From Gordionus sp. m RMFG-2023 (taxonomy: Eukaryota > Nematomorpha > Gordioida > Chordodea > Parachordodidae), in the NCBI RefSeq assembly GCF_954871325.1, contig NC_088778.1, positions 4,249,743 to 4,313,742 on the forward strand: a stretch of DNA of 64,000 bases, given 5' to 3'. The notes beneath the pieces are model-generated. The model did no database searches, was not told the origin of the DNA, and saw only the letters and a list, made by a program, of their open reading frames with translations. Numbering within the stretch: the stretch's first letter is position 1; each line of letters starts with the position of its first letter. Positions 51,101-63,100 of this stretch are shown in pieces. The translations under genes and the position numbers were made by a program.

Positions 51101-54100
51101 TATGTGATTGTTCCAAATCTTTGTACTGATCAGGGAAAGCTAATCTACAGCCTACCAGCTCGAATCCTATTAATTGTAGAAAGTAATTGATTAAGAATAA
51201 TTAGGTTCTAAAAAAAATAATGTATAAATCATGATACACAAATATAGATAGATATGAGGGTTTTCGACCTAGTTTAGGCTTCAAAATTATCGAAAATATT
51301 TTCTTGAACATTGTGCAAACATGGAACCAAACAGGGCCTATTTTTGAACAACCAAATCAAATCCGGGGTATTTTGGGACCGGGCGGATTAAAATTTTGAA
51401 TTCCGAACTAGTTCCCAAAGCCCTTTAATGGGATATATTTTTGCAGATTAAGCTTAACCTTGTCTACAAGTAAATTGTATCTTTATAATACAGAGTTAGC
51501 TTATCAAAAAAAATAAACTTATTTAAAAGTGCAGAATCAGTTTTTCCGGCCCGAGCCTGCCCGCAAACCGACACTTTCCAGCGCTCGGCTGACGGGTGGG
51601 CCTCGCAGGACTCTGATATGCACACGGACTTTATATAAAAGATTAGTATAGATAGACATTTTTGTTTACAAGACCTATGAGGGCTTCTTTGTTGATGGAA
51701 TGAGGAGAATTGAGGGGAGCGTCTAAAAATAATGTTTCTTGGTAGTAATGGGAAGCTGCCGTCATATTGCCCGTTAGGTAAGTCAGATGGGCCATCAACA
51801 TGGTCACCTTCGTCTAAATCATTTTATTATTTATTTATCGTTTTAAAATTAAATCCAAAAATTGATTAATTAGATTAGGTGCTTAAATTAATAAATAGTG
51901 TTGGGTATATTTCAGATATGCTCCTGATTTGCAATCATGTAATATATATATAAATAAAACTTACGTCATACTTATCTAAGGTAGATGCCTCTTTAAGGAG
52001 AGTTAGACTATGATTATAAGCCCTAAGATTTTTGGCTAGTAATGCGGCCATATTGAATAACGGAACTATCCTGTATTTTAGAGGAGAGTAGTAGAAAGAT
52101 CTGTGGAGGCATTCTAGTGATTGGCTAACATTGCCCATGATTCTCCAATACAAAGCTGCTAGGTTGTAAAGAGACCAATCCTTTTCGTTTCCCTATAGTA
52201 AATGTGTGTTTTTTAAAAAAAAGTGCCATTTAAAATATCAGCATGTTGCTCGTATTATTATAATTATTTGATATTAATATAAAATCATAAAAAACACACA
52301 ACCTACCAAACGATTTTTATATTGTTTATTTAAATTAAATACTACACCTCCCAAAGTAAATATATATTACCGTCCATTTTCTTATTTTTAAAACAAAAAC
52401 TGCCAGAATAACTTTTTGACTATTGCTCAATTTTACGAGTGTATATCGGAGAAAATAGGTGAAAAAGTTAGCCCATTTATAAATGGATTGACTAAAATTT
52501 TAATATTATAATTAAAAAATAATAAAACAATTAAAGAGGGGGGGAGATAAATTCAAGCTAACAAATATTTAAAGTTAGTTTTAAATAAATAAATTAAAAT
52601 TGTTATGCCCAATTTAGATTCTAATAATTGATAAAATACCATTTTCAAAGCGGTCAATATACGTTGCCCCACTTCCTCTTCGTTGAGTTCATAATCTGTA
52701 TCGATGTAACTGAGTAGATCCTATAAAAATGGCTAAATCATTATCGTTACATGTGACCTAAGAGCCATTTTAAAAATCGAATCTGATATGGTCATCGAGG
52801 AGTAAGATTCAAATTTTTATTAAATTAATACCTTATTTAAATAGAGGTAAAATTTATGATATCGTATCATGATCTTTTTTAAATTACAAATATAATAAAG
52901 GATGATTATTTTTTATATCAATTTCAACTTTCATTATTTATAATGCTTAATTATCTCAAGGAACCTTATGACCACCATGAGTTCCATCTAAAAGGGAGAG
53001 CTAAGGTGATGCCGGACACCAATATTTCATTGTAAAGGGTAAAATAAAATACTTATGTGAAACTATTATTTCCTGAAAATAGACCCTCATGACCATGAAA
53101 CTGTGTAAAAAAGGTTATATAAGGCTAAGAAACATATTGAAGTACCAACATTGGAAATATTAGAATTTTATTATCGAAACGCTCGATTTATGGCTTGCTA
53201 ACCTTTAACATCATTCATTCGTAAGATCAAGCGTTATGTTACGTTCTTAAGTCAATTTTCAGTATATAGAATGTAAATATATTTTTTTTAAAATTTGATA
53301 TTACGAGGAAACTTACTTAAACAAAATTCTATCACAAATATCAACTTCGCTTTCATAAATATTTTTGAATAATATAAAATGGAAAGAGACATTGAAGGAT
53401 CTTACCACCAGAAAAGGTGAAAGCTAAAAATAAATAAATAAAGTAAATCCGACCGAAGGCCCATCAAAAAAGGGCATGAGGGGGAGAGGCAAAGATCCTA
53501 ATAATCATTTATAGAAACTTTAAAAAAAAATTAATTAGCCCCTTTGTTTTTGTATATAAAAAAGGATAGTAAAAAAGATTTAAATGAGGATTATGGGAAG
53601 AAAGGTAAAAAAGTGATAAAATTATGTCAAAATTAAATTATTATGGATTTAAATAAGTCGTAAAACTTTATTTGCAATACCGGTATAATAATTTTTTTTT
53701 TAATTAAACGTATTTGTATTCGCTGTAGACTGAGTCTCGGCCGTAGACTGATCGAACGTTAGGGAGGGTGGAGTAGTGTTGTTAAATCGCCCGATTTGAG
53801 CCGATTTTTAAAAAGCGCTAACTCAAGATTTTGGCCAGAAATTATTGCCAAAGCCTTTAGATTTCTCTAATAGAGTGGAAGATATACTATATTAAGTTCA
53901 TTTTGAGTTACATTAGCACGATGAATAGGCGCATTTTCCATAATTATGAGTGAATTCAACGGCAAAATAGATGATAATTCACCCAGGTACTGTAAATGCC
54001 CCGTTTAAATAATGGTGCATTTTTTGAGACCATTAATTCCTATGGTACACAAAACCGATACGTTTTTCCCCTTTAAAGGAGGGAGTTTGACGGATGGCCT

Positions 54101-57100
54101 CTTACCCAGAGATGCCCATCCATAATGGGAATTGAAGCCTGTTTTATCTAAATAGAATATATTTTGAAATCGCACGTTCATCATCTTTAGGCTATATAAT
54201 ATCTGGAAAATTCCATCAATCGGGTTCTTTTTCAAACCTTTTCCGGTTCCATTCCATTGATTTGATGCATCTTGATATAGACGACTAACTCATCCTTAGA
54301 TGTGCATAAATGTTCTATTATGTTTTTAATGGTATAGCCGTTATTATTACCGAACAATTTAGCTATATTTTGAAGTTCTGTGTTGTCTTTCTTCTTCCAA
54401 TTTCTGTTTTATTATATAATCAGATGAGTCGTCGTAATATCCACTACCACTTTCATCCCTTGCTCCTATGAAATTTTTTCTGCCATCATACCTTCTCACA
54501 AAAGCATGGCGGGGCCCGCGGGGGCATCGAACTTGCAAGTGACCTCGGGCTCCACAGATGAAGCATAATCAAACATTCCTTATTGTGCGCCTGCCCCAAT
54601 TAATGGGTTTGGGCAATTCGGACTCCCGCCCCCCTCCGTTGCTCATTTCAAATGGCGCTATTTGTCTTCTTCGCGGGGATCTTGGAATGGGTCTCGATTC
54701 GGGATACAAACCATTTCCCTCTGCATCTACCCTGCCCTGTTTTGAAGAGGGTTATTGGAAAGAATAAAAGGAGGAGTATCCAAAATTTTATATTTTAAAT
54801 TCATTCAGAAAATAAATTATTAACAAATTTTAGTTGTAAAGAAATTCGTTTTGTATTCAAGAAGTTGTTAAAAGTACATTATATATTTTTTTTATTATAC
54901 CTTTCTTTTATAATGAGACTTAGAATGGCAGCCATCCATGAATGTATGTATTGGAAGAATATCACGATTCGCATTAGTATATTCCAGGGCAGGGTAGATG
55001 CAGAGGGAAATCGTTTGTATCCCGAATCGAGACCCATTCCCAGATCCCCGCGAAGAAGACAAATAGCGCCATTTGAAATGATCAACGGAGGGGGGCGGGA
55101 GTCCAAATTGCCCGAACCCAATAATTCGGGCAGGCGCACAATAAGGAATGTTTGATTATGCTTCATCTGTGGAGGCCGAGGTCACTTGCAAGTTCGATGC
55201 CCCCGCGGGCCCCGCCATGCTTTTGTGAGAAGGTATGATGGCGGCAGAAGAAATTTCATAGGAGCAAGGGATGAAAGTGGTAGTGGGGAGCGGAGACGAG
55301 GAGCCTGGCCAGTTCGGACCGTGTTACCCGCGGTGACAAGGGCGGAAAACATACAAACAACTACTGGGGAGTTGGAGACTGAGCGACCGGTGGCAGTAGT
55401 GAAACCGTCGCGGGAGTCAGCACCAAATTCTAATAACGACGCTGAATTGCAGGAAGAATGGCCGATAGTTGATATATCGGCCGAGGAGTTAGAGGAATTG
55501 TTTAGAGAACAGTAAGAAGATTTTTATTATATGTAATAGGATTTTTTTTTGGTAGTATAAGAAAAAATAAAGATAAATATATAATTGTAAAATAAATAAA
55601 AAAAAAGGGGAAACATATGTGTGATAATATATATACAATAGTGTTGTTCACTTCTCGTCAATGTTATTTTTTTTTGTTTTCATGTTAGTTTTTTTCTTCT
55701 TCTCTTTATATAGCAGGTTTAATTGTAATTAATGGGGGGCGTGTTGTAAATATTTTTTTTTGTTTTTATAGCAAGTCATTTTGAATAATTTTTGTTGTCA
55801 ATATTATTTTTTTTTATCAATATTATAATTTTGTTATTATTATTATGTTGGGTTATAAAAACCTTGAAAAAAGAAGAAATAGTAGTTTTTTATTTTTTTA
55901 TTTCTCAATTGCGTTTATTAAGTATCATATGATTGGAACATCACACTGCTATTTTAAGATACATATTATCCCGTAATGGGAATTTCAACAATGTTATATA
56001 TTATATCAATAAATCTATGATTAATTTTTGGATAAATTAAGGATTTTTAAACAATGCTATATGTTATATTAATGGATCTATGATTAATTCTGGATATATT
56101 AATTTTGATATTTAACCAAAAAAAACGTTACATATATACATATAAATATTTCATGGTATTATTACATAGACAAATACATTCCTTTTTAATTTCATATAAT
56201 ATGCCATATAATATCATTTTGCTTCAAACACCAGATCGTAATCTTCCTAGCTCCAGTCCCCTTTTTAGTTGGTCCCTATGCCTTATTCCTTCTTTTTCTT
56301 CAGAGAACTTTACTCGACTTAATTTATTTCCAATGTTTTCTACGATCACCCCTGACTCCCACCTTCTTGTACCTCCATATATTTTTGCCCACACGGTTTG
56401 CCCCACCATAAATTCAGGTTTCTTCGTTATCTCTCTCTCCACCTCTAGATGTAGTTTTGGTTTTAATAAATCCAATAATATCCTGGTTCGCCGCCCTAAA
56501 AACATCTCTGCTGGAGATTGTTCTTCCCCCTTTCGACTGTTGTTATAATAAGCTACAGCTATCCAAATTTCCCCACCTCCATACTTTGATTTTCTTAACC
56601 AGCTCTTAACAATATTCAAGGAAAGTTTCCTGCTTGAAACGATAAACTGAACCAATGGATAAATTTAGATCATGCGCAATTGTCTTTGCATTGGGCTGAT
56701 CGTCAATTGGTGTTCTCAGCCATATCTTAGCCAATTCCATTTTTTTCATAGCTCCAATTACCATTTTTTTTCTTCAAACGAATAGGATCAAAATTTTGTT
56801 GCTCTTAAATATTCGAATATTGACATCGGCTTGTGTCAGTTACACCTAAGAGAATTTGATGGGGTAGGTGAATAACTTTGGTACCTAATTGTTATTTCAG
56901 ATAACCTCCCCGAGAGAATATGAAGTTTCATAGGTGCATCTAAAAACTATGTATATAAAGTTAGTAAATAATCGAATATTATATTGACAAACCTGAAACT
57001 GGAGATTGATTTAAAATACTAGCGATAAAAAAATTAGAAATATAGTTTTTAATCGGAAAAAAAAAATTATTAGAAGTTTAAAATTAAGATTGTCGCAAAT

Positions 57101-60100
57101 TTAAAAAAAGAATTATTAGAAGTTTTAATTTAAGTTAAATTACCGGAAGTTTTTAAAAATAATAATGTTCTTCTCAACATTTTCTTTCACTTTTAATTAT
57201 ATTTGCAAAATTAATTTTAATCGTACAAGTGTTGTTAAACGACTCGTTTTGAGCGAATTTTTAAAAACAACTAACTCAATATTTTAGCCAGAAGACATAT
57301 TGCCCAATCCTCGAGATTTTGCTAATTGATGTCTAGACCTTCGTGCCATCTATAAGTAAAATCTTCAGGCTTGCGTAATATTTTTCTGTATGAAATATTG
57401 AGTTAGCCGTTTTCAAAAAAACTCAAAACGAGTCGTTTAACACAGGTTAAAACACAACATGTTTCATTAAAAATTTACAAATATAAATTATAATAACAAA
57501 ATTTACTTTTAAAAACTTGAAAGAAAATGTTGAGATAAAAACATTACTTTTTTTTTGAAAAGTTTAATTGTTTCATTAAATCATAACAACACTGTATAAT
57601 AGAATTTTAAAAAATATATAGTATATTTTGTATAATTCGAAACACATTTTTTTTTTGGAAAATTTGCCAAACCATAATCAAATAAGGAAAAGTATTGCGT
57701 TTATTTTTTATTGAAAAAGTTAGACGTATTACAAAACTAAAACATCTAAGAAAATATTATTTATAATTTAAAAATTAATAAAATAGTGTCCATTAGATGG
57801 CGTTAAATGCCAAGCATCTATTTTTATTTTAGGATTAAGTACATATTGGTTGAATAAGTCGTTCGTGTAAAACGGGGTATGGAATCTCTCAAGATTTAGA
57901 ATTCTTTTCCCTCGTGGAGCAACTTGGCACATATTAATTTTAATCTAATTCCAATGATTTTGATATATTGGGCTAATAATCAGAATTCTTATATCCGGTT
58001 TAAAATCAAATGTATTTTACGTTTTAAAAGTCTTTAAGTACGCCACCTTATATGTTAAAATTTTTATAAATAATTATTAATCCTTTTTAAATTTATTTTT
58101 TAAAAGGCAATAATTTATCAACTATTTTTTTAAAACAAATTGTTTTACAAAGCTATATATATGAATGTAAAAAAAGGGTTGCATTTTGCAGTGTGCAAAT
58201 ACTTCAATTTATAAATACAGCTTTATCGACTATGTGACATTACACATATATAAATGCATTATATTATATCTAAAACGAACTAATAGTTATTCGATCCGAT
58301 TAGTATTTTACGAGGAATACGAATCACAAAATTAATTGAATAGAAATAAGGGGAAATATTATCCGATCGAATTATTACAAATTCGTGTAAAATTTTAAAT
58401 TTTTCGTGAATATTCGAAACTAAAATTTATTCATAAATATTGGTATTTAGCATAGTACTTATGGACCATTTTTAAACTTTATTTCCACATCTATAAATCG
58501 CTTTTTAAATTTTAATAATCTATTTTTTCAGGTGCAATAAACGGGCTTAAATATTTCCCGGTATAATTTATGAGGAAATCCTCTACCCAATTGTGCTACC
58601 ACTTATCTAGCAAAATCTTGCACATACGAATAATAAATCGTCAGTAGCCAAAAATAGTATATCTAGGGTAAATAGTGTGTGTAGGCAACATTCCAACTAA
58701 CCCTTTAGAAAAATATGCAAGTCATGATTATGGAGGCATCTCCAAAAAATAATAGTACATATACATATAAATATCTATTTACCCTGTAATAATGATCTAA
58801 TTATCCAAAAGCGACATCTCAGTTCTGAGATCTTTTTTAACAATTTGTGTATAAGTAAAAAGAAATGTTTAGTTATACAATACATAGCATGGATAGATAA
58901 TGGCAAACTTTAGACAAAGAAAGGTCTATATCGATATAAGGCTGGCCCATTGTCCATTTCTCGTAGGCCTCTATTTTATCGCTCAGCGATTTTGTCAGAT
59001 TCTGGTGGCATTGAGATGGTCTACAATCTATCTTCCCAAAATCGGAACACACTGGTGATTTCCATGGAAAGGAATGGTGATAGGGCTCTGGGTCTATCTC
59101 TAATTCCTGATTGTTTAACGATGCTTCGGAATCTTCGAAAGAGGTTGTGAGAGGTAAAGCCAAACCTTGCTTGTGATTCAACAATGCTAAGGTTCTAAAA
59201 GTATTAAAAAAAGAAAGGTAATAATATTTCAGGTTGATTATTATAGGGTTTTAACTTTCATTTTTATGTCAAAACCGAGTGACAGAAATAACTACCGTTC
59301 TATACATTAATTGTATTCACGTTATAAAAACATCCTTTCTAAATGGTAATTTATAAATACAATATGTTCTCCCTTGTGGTAAAATTTATTAATGGATGTT
59401 TCGATTTGATTGGAATGTAAATTGGCTCTCCCAACCTGTAAGTCTCGTTATTCCACGTTTCGGCCATCATAAAATTTTATTCTATCTACTGATTGGTTTT
59501 TCTCAATAATGTACTTTATATTATTAAAAAATGGCGTTGCTAATTTACAATGGAAAGATCGTATTCAAACATTTTTTCTAGTTAAGGGCTACCAACATAT
59601 CGACCCAACACTTACTACCAGGGATTAACCAATCTAGGAATTAAGAATTTACTTCGAGAATGTTGGCACGTTGAATTGTAATGATGGATATACTTATTAT
59701 ATTAGTGATTACCAATTATAATATTACGATTGTCTTTAACTTGATATTACATACGAATCAACTATTTATTACTTCAAGCACCGATGTAGTGTACAGATGA
59801 GGTAAGAATCTTTCATATAAATTATTTTTCAGCTAATTGCATTACTTCTTGTATAATTTACAATCAGTACTGTTACTCATTATCGTGACGAGGTGTATAA
59901 ATTGATTACACAATCTTTATTATTATATGGGCAAGCTCTAATGATCATTAATCAAAACAAAACAAAATATGGTCAGAGGATTAAACCAGAGCCGGGCCTG
60001 AAATATAATTTTTCGAGAGCCAGAAGCGGTTAAATGACCAATTTCGCCTCAGGCCAGGCTAGAATTTTTATAAAAAAGCATAAATTAGGACTATAAATAG

Positions 60101-63100
60101 ATGTTTGAAGGTATGTTCCCTAATCTATCCTATAATAACCCAGAACAGATTCGATTGGGAGAATGTCAAGAATATTAGCTCTGGTTGACTGGCACAGCTC
60201 TGTTCACTGAAGGCCATTTATAAATATATTTTATTCTCATTCCTTCCTAATTCTTATCATAACAATTTGCAACTTACTCCGTCCATCCTTTGCTTTCGGG
60301 AGCCATATAGCCGGCAGCCACGCCGAGAAAGTCGTCATCTTCCCTGTTAGCGTTGTGGTAGTTTCTTTTTTCATCTTGCTCACTTTCTTCCGTGTCCATT
60401 ACGTTCCTAATTTACGATTCAATTTAATTTTTGACTTTTAAAAAAAAATAAAAGTATGTGGGATGGGGTGGGGGTTTAAATATAAAAATTTATAGGAATA
60501 ATTGAACCCTAGTGGAGTTATAAATCTAACTCTACCTTTATCAATTTTACTCCAAAGCAATTTTTTTAAAAAAAACATAATTTTAATTGGGATTCATACG
60601 TCAACTTGTAACTCCTGAAATAGTCTCTATTCTGAATAGGTAAAAAGTGTTTGAAAAGTTGGGAGCATTCCACCTTGTCCAGAAAAGTTGTATGATCGCG
60701 AGATGACGCTTTCCGTAAACGTTTAAGTTCGGCTTCTATAACTACCCTACGATCCGTGAGTAAAGAAAGCGAAGCTGGGGGAATATACCATCTTTAAACA
60801 TTGTAAGTGTAATTGTCATACATAGGCACATAGACTGATTAACCCCACATTATTGAACAAATAAACAATAAAGCGCGTACAAAAAAAGTATTATCCATTA
60901 TCTTGTAGTTAATAAATCTATGTATTTCATTTAATATCAATGTCTTTATTATTCAATATTATATTTAAAATAAATATACTAAAACTAATATTATTTATAA
61001 TCGGATTTAAAAATATATATTGTGAATAAATATATATAAATCTATGATATATTTTTTAAGAAGACGTTCATCCCAGAGCGATAAATACTAAAGTAAATTC
61101 GAACGGCGGACGCGATAGATAAATGATACCCGGAAAAGGGCACCATCCATGATTGGGTACTACTCCCTTTCCACCCTTCCCCTTCAACTACATTGCAAAA
61201 AATTTTACAATTAAGTTGGCAATTTCGTGTTATTTCTTGGATCGAGAAGCTACTCTGAAGGAACATTTCCTTCTCTTTTCCACTTGCTATAAACGGTTAG
61301 AAATTTCTCGAAGTAATCCCAAGTAGTGTAACTTATTGCTAACACACCATAAACTTTCTTATACTGTAAGATAGTAATATACTCCTGTCAAATGTGGCCC
61401 ACCCAGACCTAAAAGAATGTTTGCATTTAAATAGTATATTTTTATTCATACTCGTAACATATAAATATTAACTAATTTATATTTCTCCCTAATTCATATA
61501 TTTTTAATAAATTTAAATGCATTTACTATATTAATAAAATGCACAGATTATAAAGCATTGTGCAAATCATATTTAAAACATTTCCATATTTTTGGAATTC
61601 GTTTATAAATAAAATTATTTAACTTGCATAAATATCTTGTCTTCTAAGGCAGGAAGGAAGGAAGGAAGGAAGGAAGGAAGGAAGGAAGGAAGGAAGGAAG
61701 GAAGGAAGGAAGGAAGGAAGGAAGGAAGGAAGGAAGGAAGGAAGGAAGGAAGGAAGGAAGGAAGGAAGGAAGGAAGGAAGGAAGGAAGAGGATATTTTTG
61801 ACAATTTTTTGCAAGTCAAATAATTTTATTTCCAAATAAATTTAAAAAAATATGGAAATGCCGTATATTAACTACATGATAATGGATGGCACATTTATTC
61901 GCTTGTTTATTATAATAGGTTATAAGTTTATGTTGTTATAATATTCTTAAATGTACACAGAATATTACGAAGGAAATGATTTTTTTTAATGTAAATTTCA
62001 CTAGCTGTTATTAATTTAATGCGCTTAATTTTTGAATTAATTTAACTTGACACGTACTCTTTGTTGCTTTTAGCTCTGTGCCATTTAGTCGTTTCGACCG
62101 TAAATTTTGGTTCTGGCGAGAGATACTGGTCATTTTCTTTACTTTCCACCTTCCCATTTGCAATGTCCTCGTCATCCTCATTCTCTTGTTCGAGCTTATT
62201 TAAACGACCCTTAGCATTAGATTTCTAATAAAATATTTCAAATAATCAAGGGGTCTTTTTTTTTAAATAAAAAATATTGGCGAAATGAAACATTTGTATT
62301 AAGGGTTTATTGTTAAAAGATACTTTTCAAATGGTAGATACCAATATAGATAAACAATTTAAAATGAATCTAGCTACAGATACATCGCCTAAAAAAAGTA
62401 TATAGTTAGATGTATTTGCAAATGTATCTGTATATAGGTACAATTTTTTATTATACACAGGGTGCGTCAATGTTTTTAAACAGAATAATAATTATTTTGT
62501 TCTTATTCAATTAAAACATCATATATAAAAAAGTCTCCTATTTTCATATTTCTTTCAAATAAATTCTCATTTGAAAACGAGAATTTAACAAAAAAAAAAT
62601 TTTTTTACACTAAATTTATAATTAATTTTTAATGATAAGTCAGCGGAATATCTATAAAATTATATAAAAATAATTCTAAATAAATTTATTAGCTTAAAAT
62701 AATTTTGTGAACTCAATATTTATAATAATGGATGGGCGTCATGGGCAAAATACACTGAGAAAAATATCTTTCACTATTGAGAACTAAAATTTATAGATTT
62801 AAATGGAAATTAATTATATATATGTCATATTGGGATATGGAATTATGTGGCATTCAAGTTTTATTCGGAATAAAAATATTCCGAATCCCTATGAAAAAAA
62901 AATAAAATAAAACTTTTTTTTCCCTTTTTTGCGACTGGCACTATATAATTAGATAGCCAATAAGGGATTTAAAAAAAGTAAATAGTATAAAATTAAGGGA
63001 TATAATAAATGAAAAGGGATGAGGTTAAGACATTTTTGTTTTAAAAAATATTAAATATTTTCACATAAGGTTGTTCTTGTAACACTCGCAACTTTTATTC

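Noticed and set aside
56607-56750. Helix-turn-helix frame as an independent gene
   Set aside because: Overlaps the gypsy integrase relic, has no promoter or exon context, and is most likely transposon debris.
61619-61835. LPSF-repeat minus-strand frames
   Set aside because: Translation of the GGAA microsatellite.
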